Positions 8,373 to 17,217 are shown, counted from the stretch's first letter. The stretch: DNA of 64,000 bases from Brevundimonas fluminis (GCF_003934285.1 NZ_RQWJ01000003.1:616501-680500), one strand, 5' to 3'. A program made the numbers and translations. The notes: generated by a model not told the origin, from the letters alone.

Positions 8373-8404
8373 AGGGGCCGACGCTAGTCCGCGTCGGCCC
8401 CTAT
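8371..8404 (-). terminator. Perfect 14-bp hairpin abutting the xthA start
   Basis: ATAGGGGCCGACGC and GCGTCGGCCCCTAT form a perfect 14-base-pair stem around a six-base loop. On the minus strand it comes 40 bases after the secreted-protein stop at 8444 and its last bases are the AT of the xthA ATG. A second, smaller hairpin (GGGGG-TGTGAG-CCCCC, 8410-8425) precedes it. The pair probably ends the upstream transcript; for xthA it leaves no room for a ribosome-binding site. Confidence 0.6.
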
Positions 8405-8443
8405 CGGAAGGGGGTGTGAGCCCCCGTATGTGATCGATTCAGA

Positions 8444-9412
8444 TCAGGCGCGACCGCCCGAGGGCGCCGGCGCGGCGGCGGGCGCCTCGGTCGGCGTCAG
8501 GCTGCACGGCTTGCGGAAGATCTGCTGGGCGTCGATGCAGGAGTAGGTCTGCTGCGCCGCGCCGTCCTTGAAGCGCACGATCACGCCTTCGCCGGACGAG
8601 CACTTCAGCTCATAGAACGAGCCGCGCTCGGCGTTGTCGCCCATCCACGCCACGTCCTCGATCTGGCAGGCCGCGGCGTCGCTGCCGGCCACGAGCTTGG
8701 GCCACTCCGCCGCGCTTTCCTCGCGGCTGGTGTAGCGGCACGTGCCGTCCGTCCGCAGCGCGAACTGCCAGCATTCCGTCGACGACCAGCCGGCAGCGGA
8801 CTTTTCCAGACGCCAGCCGTCGCGACCGGCGCAGCCGATCTCATAGACGTCGACGGCGGTCGCCACGGCCTGGTCGACCTCGCAGTTCAGGCCCAGCTCG
8901 CGGCCGTAGCCCGCGATCACCTGGGTCGGATTCTGGTTGCCCGGCAGCGCGCATTGCAGGCCGACGTTGGCGGCGGGGTCGGCCTCGCGGGCCAGAACGC
9001 CGAAGCTCCATTGCAACACGCAATCGTGCGCTTTCGGACCCGCGGCCGCGGCCTCGATGACGTAGCCGGGGCCGGTGGCGCAGGCGATCTCGTAGAGACG
9101 GACGCCGTCCTCGCGCGCGCCGAGCAAGGCCGCGTCCGTCGGCTGGCAGGAGGGCGCGGCGGCGGCGGCGAGAGGCGTGACCTCAGCCATCACCATCTCC
9201 TTGGTGGGCTGGCCGGCGGCGGCGTCGCGCATCTCGCTGCGCTCCCGATCCCGCAGACGCGAAGCGGAGGTTTCCCGACGACCTTGAACCACGGGCTCGT
9301 CACCAGGTTGCGGAACGGTGTCGTAGACGGACCGGCCGTCGACGCTCTGCGCCGCGACGGGGGTCGCCGCCAGCAGGCCGAGCGCCGCTGCGACTGCGAG
9401 GGATTTCAACAT
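8444..9412 (-). CDS. Secreted protein with three four-cysteine repeats
   Basis: A 322-residue exported protein: signal peptide at residues 1-21 ending PVAAQ, a charged low-complexity stretch to about residue 75, then three tandem repeats. Each repeat has the plan C-x17-22-C-x19-20-C-x10-22-C with a YE(I/L)xC core: Cys89/111/131/154, Cys177/194/214/225, and Cys249/271/292/303. These twelve cysteines are all there are in the protein, which suggests disulfides in the periplasm. The C terminus is Ala/Pro-rich. I do not recognise a characterised family. It is a single gene with its own upstream region of 130 bases. Confidence 0.75.
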   Translation of the reverse strand: MLKSLAVAAALGLLAATPVAAQSVDGRSVYDTVPQPGDEPVVQGRRETSASRLRDRERSEMRDAAAGQPTKEMVMAEVTPLAAAAAPSCQPTDAALLGAREDGVRLYEIACATGPGYVIEAAAAGPKAHDCVLQWSFGVLAREADPAANVGLQCALPGNQNPTQVIAGYGRELGLNCEVDQAVATAVDVYEIGCAGRDGWRLEKSAAGWSSTECWQFALRTDGTCRYTSREESAAEWPKLVAGSDAAACQIEDVAWMGDNAERGSFYELKCSSGEGVIVRFKDGAAQQTYSCIDAQQIFRKPCSLTPTEAPAAAPAPSGGRA

Positions 9413-9543
9413 GGGGAACCTCTGAATGACCAGCCGACAGGGATGACCTGTGGATGCGGCAGGGTCAAGGCGCGGGCATGTCCGTGTCTGGACGCGGCAA
9501 GCCGCATCGGCTTATGTGAGCGGGTTGTTTTTGGAGACGCACA

Positions 9544-10611
9544 GTGGCTGACGGCGGCTCGACGGGCGAGGGCGAACGCAGCCTGTCGTATCCCTTCACG
9601 CATATTCCCGGCGCCGGCCGTGCCGTCGAGGTGGCCCCCGACGTTCTGTGGATGCGTCTTCCTCTGCCGATGGCGCTGGATCATGTGAACGTTTGGGCCA
9701 TCGCGGACGGCGACGGCTGGACGATCGTCGATGCGGGATTGCGGACTCCGGGTTCTCTGGAGGCCTGGGAGGCCGCGTTGTCCGGCCCTCTGGGCGGGCG
9801 GCCCGTGACGCGGGTGATCTGCACCCACATGCACCCCGACCACATCGGTCTGGCCGGCTGGCTGTGCGACCGCTTCGACGCGCCCCTTCTGATGTCCCGG
9901 TTGGAATACGTCACCGGCCGCATGCTGATCGCCGACGTCGGGCCGGCCCCCGAGACGGGCGCCGACTTCTACCGGCGCGCCGGCTGGAGCCACGATCAGA
10001 TCGAGGGCTGGCGCAAGGCCTACGGGCGTTTCGGCTCGGCCGTCGAGGCTCTGCCGGCGACCTACGTCCGACTGTCCGACGGCGACGAAGTCGAAATCGG
10101 GGGCGACGTCTGGCGCGTGGTGGTCGGCGACGGCCACAGCCCGGAGCACGTCTGCCTCTGGCGCGAACGCGACGGGGTCTTCGTCGCCGGCGACCAGATT
10201 CTGCCGCGCATCTCCTCGAACGTCTCAGTGTGGCCGACCGAGCCCGCTGCCGATCCGCTCGGCGACTGGCTGGCTTCGATCGCGAAATTGCGAGGCCTTC
10301 TGCCTCCCGACCTGCTGGTTCTGCCCTCCCACGGCGAACCTTTCCGGGGCGTGCATGCGCGTCTGGACGCCCTTGCCCGCGGTCACGCCACGTCGCTGAA
10401 GCGGCTCGAGCGCCGACTCAAGGAGCCGTGTCGCGCCGTCGACGTGTTCGCGACCCTCTTCGGCCGTCCGGTGGGAGACGGCCTGCTGGGCATGGCCACC
10501 GGCGAGGCGATCGCCCATCTCAACCACCTTGAGCGGCAGGGCCGTGTCCGGCGAGCGCCGGACGAAGACGGCGCAGACCGCTGGACCGTCCTGACCGGAG
10601 ACGCCTCGTGA
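9544..10611 (+). CDS. MBL-fold metallo-hydrolase (LACTB2-like)
   Basis: A 355-residue metallo-beta-lactamase-fold hydrolase. The zinc motif THMHPDHIG (residues 94-102) gives the HxHxDH ligands, GDGHSPEHV near 196-204 the next His, and LPSHGEPF near 260 the last. The C-terminal 80 residues look like the winged-helix tail of LACTB2-like proteins (ATGEAIAHLNHLERQGRVRR). Such enzymes act on thioesters or RNA; with an enoyl-CoA hydratase gene overlapping by four bases, a thioesterase-like role is plausible but unproven. The start is GTG at 9544. Confidence 0.85.
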   Translation: MADGGSTGEGERSLSYPFTHIPGAGRAVEVAPDVLWMRLPLPMALDHVNVWAIADGDGWTIVDAGLRTPGSLEAWEAALSGPLGGRPVTRVICTHMHPDHIGLAGWLCDRFDAPLLMSRLEYVTGRMLIADVGPAPETGADFYRRAGWSHDQIEGWRKAYGRFGSAVEALPATYVRLSDGDEVEIGGDVWRVVVGDGHSPEHVCLWRERDGVFVAGDQILPRISSNVSVWPTEPAADPLGDWLASIAKLRGLLPPDLLVLPSHGEPFRGVHARLDALARGHATSLKRLERRLKEPCRAVDVFATLFGRPVGDGLLGMATGEAIAHLNHLERQGRVRRAPDEDGADRWTVLTGDAS

Positions 10612-11375
10612 CCGACCACGTCCGCACCGAACTGACCGACGGCGTCCTGACCGTCGCCCTGTCGCGCCCGGAGAAGAAGAACGCCATCACCCAGGCCATG
10701 TACGCCGCCCTGGCCGAGGCGACGCGTCGCGCCCGCGACGACGACGCCGTGCGGGTGATCCTGTTCCGGGGCGAGGGCGACAGCTTCTCCGCGGGAAACG
10801 ACATCGCGGATTTCATCGCCATCGGGGCCTCCGGCGAGGGGCAGCTGACGGACGCTCCGGTATTCCATTTCCTCAAGGCCCTGGCCGATCTGGACAAGCC
10901 CGCGGTCGCCGCCGTGCGCGGGCGCGCGGTCGGCATCGGTCTGACCCTTCTGCTGCACTGCGACATGGTTGTGGTGGCGGAAGACGCCCTGCTGTCGGCG
11001 CCCTTCGTCAACCTGGCGCTGGCGCCCGAGGCCGCGTCGTCGATGCTGCTCCCGCATGTGCTGGGACACCAGCGCGCCTTCGAGGTGTTCGCCCTCGGCG
11101 AGCCGATCGACGGCCGGACGGCCCTGACCTGGGGTCTGGCCAACCGCGCCGTCCCGGCCGAACAGGTCGAGGTCGTCGCGAGGGAGCTGGCGGAGAAGCT
11201 CGCGGCCCGCGCCCCCAACTCCATCCGCAAGACCAAGGCCCTCATGCGCGACGCCGAGCGCCTTTGGACGCTGATGCAGGCGGAGGGTGAGGCGTTCGGA
11301 GCGCAGATGCGCAGCCCGGAGGCGATGGAGGCCTTCATGGCCTTCAGCCAGAAGCGCGCGCCCAACTTCGGCTGA
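10608..11375 (+). CDS. Enoyl-CoA hydratase/isomerase family protein
   Basis: A 255-residue crotonase-fold enzyme. The oxyanion-hole segments are SFSAGNDIADF (near residues 62-72) and RGRAVGIGLTLLLHCDMVV (near 104-122). The second catalytic position reads LALAPEAASS near 142-151, where isomerases often keep a Glu or Asp; Glu is present. Motif SRPEKKNAIT at residues 18-27 is typical. It is most like the PaaG/enoyl-CoA isomerase group, but substrate cannot be told from sequence. GTG at 10608 overlaps the MBL-hydrolase stop (GTGA), so the two genes form a unit. Confidence 0.85.
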   Translation: MTDHVRTELTDGVLTVALSRPEKKNAITQAMYAALAEATRRARDDDAVRVILFRGEGDSFSAGNDIADFIAIGASGEGQLTDAPVFHFLKALADLDKPAVAAVRGRAVGIGLTLLLHCDMVVVAEDALLSAPFVNLALAPEAASSMLLPHVLGHQRAFEVFALGEPIDGRTALTWGLANRAVPAEQVEVVARELAEKLAARAPNSIRKTKALMRDAERLWTLMQAEGEAFGAQMRSPEAMEAFMAFSQKRAPNFG

Positions 11376-11419
11376 TCCCGATTGCAGGCGGATCGGCGCG
11401 GGCGTAAAGGCGCGCGCCC

Positions 11420-11917
11420 ATGTCCGCTCAGCCCGCGCCCGCCAACCTTCCCCCGGTCGAACCGGAGACCCCCGCCGACGCCGGTCAGGTGACCGCCCTG
11501 GTCGACTCCGCCTTCGGTCCCGGGCGTCACGCCAAGACGGCCGAACGGCTGCGCGAGACGTCGTCGCCGGCTTGCGGCCTCGTGGTCCGCCATGACGGCC
11601 GCGTGATCGGCTCCGTCCGCCTCTGGCGCATCCGCGTGGGCGAGACGCGGGCCCTTTTCCTCGGCCCCATCGCGGTGGACGCCACCGAGCGGAGGGCCGG
11701 CCTCGGCGCCGCCCTGGTCGAGGCCAGCCTCGAATGCGCCGCGCGCGAGGGCGTGGCGGGCGTCCTGCTGGTCGGGGACCTGCCCTTCTTCGGCCGGTTC
11801 GGCTTCCTTGAGCTTTCGGGCGCCGCGATGCCCGGTCCGGTGGATCCGCGCCGCCTGCTGTGGCGCCCGATCTCGGTGGAGGCTCCGGCGGGCGCCGTCA
11901 TCGGGCTGCGCGACTGA
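11420..11917 (+). CDS. GNAT N-acetyltransferase (YhbS-like)
   Basis: A 165-residue acetyltransferase of the GNAT fold. The acetyl-CoA-binding loop is RRAGLGAALVEASLECA (near residues 93-109), preceded by beta-strand ALFLGPIAVDATE. The later VLLVGDLPFFGRFGFLEL resembles YhbS-type proteins, where a Tyr/Phe-rich FYxRFGF motif closes the active site. The acceptor substrate is unknown. It lies 44 bases after the enoyl-CoA hydratase and 38 before the DUF1285 gene, on the same strand. Confidence 0.8.
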   Translation: MSAQPAPANLPPVEPETPADAGQVTALVDSAFGPGRHAKTAERLRETSSPACGLVVRHDGRVIGSVRLWRIRVGETRALFLGPIAVDATERRAGLGAALVEASLECAAREGVAGVLLVGDLPFFGRFGFLELSGAAMPGPVDPRRLLWRPISVEAPAGAVIGLRD

Positions 11918-11955
11918 CGGTTTGCAGCCGGCGCGACTGAGCCTAGCTTTCTCCC

Positions 11956-12501
11956 ATGACGGACGGCCCGCCCCCCGACGCCCTCGACCGCCTCGCGGAC
12001 GCCGCGAAGCCCCGCGGAGTGCCGCCCGTCCACCTGTGGAATCCGCCGAACTGCGGCCGCATCGACATCGTGATCCGCGCCGACGGCACGTGGATGCACG
12101 AAGGCGCGCCGATCCGCCGTCCGGAGCTGGTCCGGCTGTTCTCGACGGTTCTGCGCAAGGACCCCGACGGCCACTGCCTCGTCACCCCGATGGAGAAGCT
12201 GTCGATCCAGGTTGAGGACCTGCCTTTCCGGGCCGTGGCCGCGGACCGCGGCGATGCGCTGAGGTTCACGACCGACATGGGCGACGACGTCACGGTGGAC
12301 GCGGAGCACCCGATGGTCGTCGATCGCGGCCCGGACGACCAACCGGCGCCGCGCGTTCTGGTGAGGGGAGATCTCTGGGCCCGGATCACCCGAGCCGTGT
12401 TCTACGAACTGGTCGAGGCCGCGAAGGTCGAGAACGGACGGCTGATCCTGCGTACGGGCGGTCAGGCGCATGATCTGGGCGCGGTGGAGGTGGGGGCATG
12501 A
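11956..12501 (+). CDS. DUF1285 family protein
   Basis: A 181-residue cytoplasmic protein of the DUF1285 family, whose function is unknown. The family hallmark region NCGRIDIVIRADGTWMHEG (residues 34-52) followed by PIRRPELVRLFSTVLR is clear, and the C-terminal half is beta-rich with VRGDLWARITRAVFYELVE. Its stop overlaps the start of the NUDIX gene by four bases (ATGA), and that gene in turn overlaps the CCA-transferase gene. The three-gene order is conserved in many alphaproteobacteria, which suggests a link to nucleotide or tRNA housekeeping. Confidence 0.85.
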   Translation: MTDGPPPDALDRLADAAKPRGVPPVHLWNPPNCGRIDIVIRADGTWMHEGAPIRRPELVRLFSTVLRKDPDGHCLVTPMEKLSIQVEDLPFRAVAADRGDALRFTTDMGDDVTVDAEHPMVVDRGPDDQPAPRVLVRGDLWARITRAVFYELVEAAKVENGRLILRTGGQAHDLGAVEVGA

Positions 12502-13124
12502 CCCCGGATCAACTCGCGCGCGTGCTCCTGCCCATCGAGGGATGGAGGGCCGACGAGGTCGCCGGGGGGTCGGACTACGATCTCAACCCCGGCATGGAGC
12601 CTCAGCCGGGCGCGCCTGCGGAGGCCGCCGTGCTGGTCGCCTTCACTCCGGGCGAACGGGGCCCGAGCCTGACTCTCACGCGCCGGGCGGACACCCTGGC
12701 GCGGCATACCGGCCAGATCGCCTTTCCCGGCGGCCGCCTGGATCCCGGCGAAGGGCCGGCCGAGGCGGCGGTGCGAGAGGCCTGGGAGGAGATCGGCCTG
12801 CCGCCCGCCGCGGTCCGTCCGCTGGGACTGGGAGACCGCTATCGCACGGGCACCGGCTATCTTGTGACCCCCGTGGTCGCCTGGGTGGCTCCCTTGCCCG
12901 AACTGAGCCCGTCTCCGGCGGAGGTGGCGGAGGTCTTCCACGTGCCGTGGGCACACCTGGCGGATCCGGCCAACCGTCGCCGCGACCACTATGACCTGAA
13001 CGGCGTGCGGCGGCATTTCTGGTCCATCGACTGGCACGACCGGCTCGTCTGGGGCGCGACCGCCGGAATGATCGTCGGTCTGGCGTCGCGACTGGGACGC
13101 GCAGCCGCTGAGCGTGCGGCGTGA
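12498..13124 (+). CDS. NUDIX hydrolase, CoA pyrophosphatase type
   Basis: A 208-residue NUDIX protein. The Nudix box GGRLDPGEGPAEAAVREAWEE (near residues 77-97; the essential REAWEEIG end is intact) binds magnesium. Upstream, LTRRADTLARHTGQIAFPGG matches the CoA-diphosphatase (YeaB/NudL) subfamily signature, which cleaves coenzyme A or its derivatives to 4'-phosphopantetheine and 3',5'-ADP. It is translationally coupled on both sides by four-base overlaps (with DUF1285 and with the CCA-adding enzyme). Confidence 0.88.
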   Translation: MTPDQLARVLLPIEGWRADEVAGGSDYDLNPGMEPQPGAPAEAAVLVAFTPGERGPSLTLTRRADTLARHTGQIAFPGGRLDPGEGPAEAAVREAWEEIGLPPAAVRPLGLGDRYRTGTGYLVTPVVAWVAPLPELSPSPAEVAEVFHVPWAHLADPANRRRDHYDLNGVRRHFWSIDWHDRLVWGATAGMIVGLASRLGRAAAERAA

Positions 13125-14323
13125 TCCGGCTTGCCGCCCCCTGGCTCACCGACCCTGCCGCGGTGGCCGTCGTCGACGCGCTGACGGCGGAGGGGGGCGA
13201 GGGCTGCGTTCGATTCGTCGGCGGCTGCGTGCGCGACGCTCTGCTGGCGCGCGAGGGCGGCGACGTCGATCTGGCCACGACCCTCGAGCCGCCGCGGGTG
13301 ATCGAGGCGCTGAAGGCTGCGGGCCTCAAGGCCGTGCCGACGGGAGTTGAGCACGGGACCGTCACGGCCGTCAGCGCGGGTCGCCCGTTCGAGGTCACCA
13401 CCCTCCGCCGCGACCTGGCCACCGACGGGCGTCGAGCGGTGGTGGCCTTCACCGACGACTGGACCGAGGACGCGCGCCGACGCGACTTCCGCCTGAACGC
13501 CCTCTATGCCGATCGCCACGGAGAGGTGTTCGACCCCACCGGCGAGGGCGTCGCCGACGCTCGGGCGGGCCGCGTCGTCTTCGTTGGCGACGCGCGTCGC
13601 CGGATCGAAGAGGACCACCTGCGCATCCTGCGCTTCTTCCGCTTCTTCGCCTGGTTCGGCCATGATCGGCCTGACCCTGACGGCCTCGACGCCTGCGCCG
13701 CCATGGCGGAAGGCGTCGACCGCCTTTCCGCCGAGCGCGTGTCGTCCGAGTTGCTGAAACTTCTGGCCGCGCCGGATCCGACGGAGGCCGTCCGCGCCAT
13801 GGCCGTCGCCGGCGTTCTGACCCGCGTGCTGGGGTCGGAGGGGGACCTGGACCGCTTCGTCGCCGTGCAGGCTCGCTCGGCCGATCCCTTGTTGCGCCTT
13901 TCGGCCCTCTGGCCCGACGACCGCGTCTTCGTGGCCGCGGCCGCGCGCCGTCTGCGCCTGCCCCGGGCGGCGTGGAAACGGCTTGAGGACGCGGCCGAGC
14001 CTCTGTCGTTGCCGTCGGCCGACCCAAGGGCCGCCCGCCGGCTGGTGCATGCAATCGGCCCGCTGGCGGCCCAGGACCGGGCGTTGAAGTCGCCCGACGC
14101 GCCCGCCGCCGCCGTCACCCTCGCGGTCGCCCGCGACTGGACGCCGCCCCGGCTGCCGGTCGGGGGCAAGGACGTGGCGCGCCTCGGCGTCGCTCCGGGG
14201 CCGGAGACGGGCGCCGTCCTGCTTGCGTTCGAGCGATCGTGGATCGCCGACGACTTCCCGGCGGACGGAACGGCCGAACGCCTCGCCGCCGCGGTCAGCG
14301 CCGTGCGCGGCTCAGGACGGTGA
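13121..14323 (+). CDS. cca: CCA-adding tRNA nucleotidyltransferase
   Basis: Adds or repairs the 3'-CCA end of tRNAs. The 400-residue protein has the nucleotidyltransferase head with FVGGCVRDALL (near 27-37) and the metal pair in GDVDLAT (near 46-52), then FEVTTLRRD, DARRRDFRLNALY and the RIEEDHLRILRFFRF helix region characteristic of class II enzymes. The start is GTG at 13121, overlapping the NUDIX stop. Its last 29 bases overlap the 3' end of the endonuclease-like gene on the other strand, a convergent overlap. Confidence 0.92.
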   Translation: MIRLAAPWLTDPAAVAVVDALTAEGGEGCVRFVGGCVRDALLAREGGDVDLATTLEPPRVIEALKAAGLKAVPTGVEHGTVTAVSAGRPFEVTTLRRDLATDGRRAVVAFTDDWTEDARRRDFRLNALYADRHGEVFDPTGEGVADARAGRVVFVGDARRRIEEDHLRILRFFRFFAWFGHDRPDPDGLDACAAMAEGVDRLSAERVSSELLKLLAAPDPTEAVRAMAVAGVLTRVLGSEGDLDRFVAVQARSADPLLRLSALWPDDRVFVAAAARRLRLPRAAWKRLEDAAEPLSLPSADPRAARRLVHAIGPLAAQDRALKSPDAPAAAVTLAVARDWTPPRLPVGGKDVARLGVAPGPETGAVLLAFERSWIADDFPADGTAERLAAAVSAVRGSGR

Positions 14324-15254
14324 CGACCGGCCGGTGATCGGAGCCGTTGGGCCGGCCCAGGCGGCGCTCGGTCACGGTGAGGCCCTCGCTGACCCAGACG
14401 TTGTCGATGCCGACGCCCAACGCGGAAGGCAGGGCGGCAGGCCAGGTTCCGGGAAACGCGGGAGCCGGCCGGAGTCCGCTGCCTGCGGCGAAGATCCTGC
14501 CGATACGGGCGTCGGGCACGCTGTTGAAGTCGCCGGCCGCGATCCGCGGAAGGCCCGGCGCGCCGGGGACGCGCGCCGCGATCTCCGCCTGGCGGATCTG
14601 CTCCCACTGAACCTGGTAGGGCCAGGGGCGCGTCAGGTGGACGCCCGAAAGGTCGAGCCGTCCCAGCGGGGTGCGCGTCACCGCGCTGAAGACGTGGACG
14701 CGCGGGTCGGTGCGCATGGCCTCCAGCGGCCAGCGCGAGGCGATCACGGTTCGTGCACCGAAGCCGCGCCAGGCCACGCGCGGCGAGACGTGGCGATGCG
14801 GCAGGCCGTCCAGGACGTCGTCCAGCGCGGCATGGACCTCATCCCCGGCCTCGATCAGCAAGACGAGGTCCGGCCGCGCCTCCTTCAGGCTGGCGCGGAT
14901 CGCCTCGACGTCGGCGTTGCCCGCATACAGGTTGGCCGAATACAGCCGGATCGAGGGTGCGTCCTCGTCGGGCCGCGGCATTCCGGTGAAGGCCTGCGGG
15001 GCGGCCGCGACGGCGCACAGGGCCGCCGTGACCGCTCCGGCCAGCACGGGAACTCTCCAGCGCAGCAGGGCGAATCCGGCGGTGACGATCAGCGCGCCGA
15101 CCGCGGCGGGCGCGGAGAACTGGGCGGCGAGGTCAAACCAGCGGTGGCCGATCCCGCTCAGGTCCGCCAGGGCGATGCCCAGCAGGGGGCCGAGCGCCGC
15201 GGCGGTCGCCAGGGTGACCAGAACGATCTGCGCGCGAACGTGAAAACGTGACAT
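14295..15254 (-). CDS. Membrane-anchored endonuclease/exonuclease/phosphatase-family protein
   Basis: A 319-residue protein with three N-terminal membrane segments (about residues 9-30, 43-62 and 68-88) followed by an EEP-fold catalytic domain. Landmarks are YSANLYAGN (Asn in the first strand), LIEAGDE (the metal Glu), SGVHLTRPW, AAGDFNSVPDARIG (Asp and Asn pair) and GSDHRPVV (catalytic His) at the C terminus. The domain faces the periplasm by topology. Family members include phosphatases and nucleases; substrate unknown. It is transcribed toward cca. Confidence 0.82.
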   Translation of the reverse strand: MSRFHVRAQIVLVTLATAAALGPLLGIALADLSGIGHRWFDLAAQFSAPAAVGALIVTAGFALLRWRVPVLAGAVTAALCAVAAAPQAFTGMPRPDEDAPSIRLYSANLYAGNADVEAIRASLKEARPDLVLLIEAGDEVHAALDDVLDGLPHRHVSPRVAWRGFGARTVIASRWPLEAMRTDPRVHVFSAVTRTPLGRLDLSGVHLTRPWPYQVQWEQIRQAEIAARVPGAPGLPRIAAGDFNSVPDARIGRIFAAGSGLRPAPAFPGTWPAALPSALGVGIDNVWVSEGLTVTERRLGRPNGSDHRPVVTVLSRARR

Positions 15255-15310
15255 GGTGAACGGCGCTCGAGCTTGGGCGTTTCGGCCGGCGGGCAGGGAG
15301 ACCGGGACGC

Positions 15311-15790
15311 ATGGCGCGCCGCAGCATCGCCGATATCGAGAAGATCTGGCTGAATGTCGACCGTCTGAAGAAGACGTCGGACCGGGCGATCGGCGTCGGG
15401 CCCTTCGGCATCGGTCTGGACGGCCTCCTGACCTGGATTCCCGTAGTCGGCACCGCCTACACGGTCGGGGCGGCGGGCTGGCTGCTGGTCCAGGCGGTCA
15501 AGGCGAAGGCGCCGGCCGGCACGATCGTGCAGATGCTCGGTTATCTCGGCCTCGACAGCGCCACGACGGCGGTCGGCGAGGTGCCATTCCTCGACTTCGT
15601 GCCCAGCGTCGTCGACGTGCTGTTCCCCGGTCACCTCCTCGCCGCCAGGGCGCTCCAGTCCCACATCGAAAGCACCCACTGGGTGGAGGGATCCTATGCC
15701 GACGCGCGCGCCAGTGGCGAGCACGATCGTCATGTCGAAAAGGTGCGCGCCGACCGCAAGTTGAAGCGCGTCATCTACCTGCACGACTGA
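15311..15790 (+). CDS. DUF4112 family membrane protein
   Basis: A 159-residue protein of the DUF4112 family. The signature is LDGLLTWIPVVGTAYTVGAAGWLL (residues about 39-62, first membrane segment), then GYLGLDSATTAVGEVPFLDFVPSVVDVLF with the DxxxGxVPxxGDxxD-like spacing of that family, and a charged C-terminal tail. Function is unknown. It starts 56 bases from the divergent EEP-family gene and stands 74 bases upstream of the ECF sigma factor gene. Confidence 0.8.
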   Translation: MARRSIADIEKIWLNVDRLKKTSDRAIGVGPFGIGLDGLLTWIPVVGTAYTVGAAGWLLVQAVKAKAPAGTIVQMLGYLGLDSATTAVGEVPFLDFVPSVVDVLFPGHLLAARALQSHIESTHWVEGSYADARASGEHDRHVEKVRADRKLKRVIYLHD

Positions 15791-15864
15791 CGCTCCCGCT
15801 TGACGGCCGCCCTGTCGAGCGGCCAAGTCGTTCCGGGGCCCGAGTGCGGCTGCAGGGGGTGGAA

Positions 15865-16422
15865 TTGAGCGTCAGCCTGACCCGTGACGAGCTCAGCGCG
15901 GCGTTGTCGCGCGTCGGACAGGGCGACCGCGCGGCCTTCCGCCGCGTCTACGAATCGACCTCCGCGAAGCTGATGGGCGTCTGCCTGCGTATCTTGTCCG
16001 ACAGACAGCTCGCCGAGGACGTCTTGCAGGAAACCTACGTCGCCGTGTGGAACAAGGCCGGAGCTTTCGACGCCGCGCGCGCCAGCCCGATCACGTGGCT
16101 GGTGACGATCGCCCGCAACCGGTCGATCGACCGGCTCCGCTCGGGCGCGGCCCTGCGCAAGGCCGTGCCGGTCGACGAGGCCTTCGACCTCGCCGACGAC
16201 GGCGCGTCCGCCGACGACCTGGTCGCGGGCAAGCAGGAGGCCTTGCGCCTGGCCGGCTGTCTCGACGAACTGGACGTTCGCACCTCGACGGCCATCCGAA
16301 CCGCCTTCTTCCAGGGCGCGACCTATGAGCAGCTCGCGGCCGCCGAAGGCACGCCGCTGGGCACGATGAAGAGCTGGATCCGCCGCGGCCTGCTGCGCCT
16401 CAGGGCCTGTCTGGAACGATGA
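15865..16422 (+). CDS. ECF-type RNA polymerase sigma factor
   Basis: A 185-residue extracytoplasmic-function sigma factor. Region 2 shows AFRRVYESTSAKLMGVCLRIL (start near residue 20) and QLAEDVLQETYVAVW; region 4 shows RTAFFQGATYEQLAAAEGTPLGTMKS, shortened here, with the helix-turn-helix near residues 150-172. I choose TTG at 15865 because GGGGGTGG sits 5-12 bases before it; GTG at 15844 is a possible earlier start. The frame stays open to 15253, but that part shadows the DUF4112 gene. The stop overlaps the anti-sigma start by four bases (ATGA). Confidence 0.88.
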   Translation: MSVSLTRDELSAALSRVGQGDRAAFRRVYESTSAKLMGVCLRILSDRQLAEDVLQETYVAVWNKAGAFDAARASPITWLVTIARNRSIDRLRSGAALRKAVPVDEAFDLADDGASADDLVAGKQEALRLAGCLDELDVRTSTAIRTAFFQGATYEQLAAAEGTPLGTMKSWIRRGLLRLRACLER

Positions 16423-17135
16423 CCGACTCCCCGCTGACCCCCGCCGAAGACGAAGACGCCCTGGCGGCGGAACTGTCCCTGCGCGTCCTGTCGGAGGTCG
16501 AGGAAGCGGCTGCGCGCGCGCGCGCCGCAGCCGATCCTGCCTTCGCCCGCCGCGTCGAGGACTGGGACGAGAGGTTTGGAGTCCTCGCGGACGAGATCGC
16601 GCCCGCGGAGCCGGGCGGCGGCGTCTGGCCTCGCGTCGACGCCGTGACCGGCGCGGCCAACGATCAGGGACCCGCCCTGCGCTTCTGGCGCCGCTGGGCC
16701 GTCGGCTCGACGGCCGCCCTGGCAGCCAGTCTGGCCGCCGTGATCTTCCTGATCGTGCGGCCCGAGCCCGTGGTCCAGGCCCCGGTCCCGGCGCCGATCA
16801 CGCGCGTGGCCACCCTGACGCTGGAAGACGGCGGCGTGGCCATGACCCTGGCCTACGACCCGGCCACGGGCGAGCTCTATCTTGCGCCGACCGACAAGAT
16901 GCACGGCGATCCGCGGGTTCCGCACCTTTGGCTTCTGATGCCGGAAGGCGGCGTGCGGCTGGTGGGCGCCATCGACGGCTCGGCCACCTCGCGGCACACC
17001 CTCAGCGGCGTTGTGCACGATCTCGCCGGTCAAGCCGCGCAGGTCGCGGTCTCCATGGAACAGCCGGGACATACGCCGGCGATCGACGCGCCGGACGGAC
17101 CGGTGGTCGCCAGCGGCAGCCTGCAGCGGCTCTGA
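16419..17135 (+). CDS. Transmembrane anti-sigma factor (RskA-like)
   Basis: A 238-residue regulator translationally coupled to the sigma gene. Residues 1-85 are the cytoplasmic sigma-binding part (ARRVEDWDERFGVLADEI), residues 94-112 the membrane segment, and residues 120-238 the periplasmic RskA-type domain (LWLLMPEGGVRLVG...VAVSMEQPGHTP...GPVVASGSL). No zinc HxxxCxxC motif is present, so it is not a ZAS-type factor. By family it holds the ECF sigma factor inactive at the membrane until a periplasmic signal leads to proteolysis; the signal is not evident. Confidence 0.85.
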   Translation: MTDSPLTPAEDEDALAAELSLRVLSEVEEAAARARAAADPAFARRVEDWDERFGVLADEIAPAEPGGGVWPRVDAVTGAANDQGPALRFWRRWAVGSTAALAASLAAVIFLIVRPEPVVQAPVPAPITRVATLTLEDGGVAMTLAYDPATGELYLAPTDKMHGDPRVPHLWLLMPEGGVRLVGAIDGSATSRHTLSGVVHDLAGQAAQVAVSMEQPGHTPAIDAPDGPVVASGSLQRL

Positions 17136-17217
17136 CATCCGCGCCGGCCCCGCGGACGTAGCTTCGTCGACGGACGACGCCGCGACCTCCTTCCATGGAC
17201 GCCGCTTCGGCCGTCGG

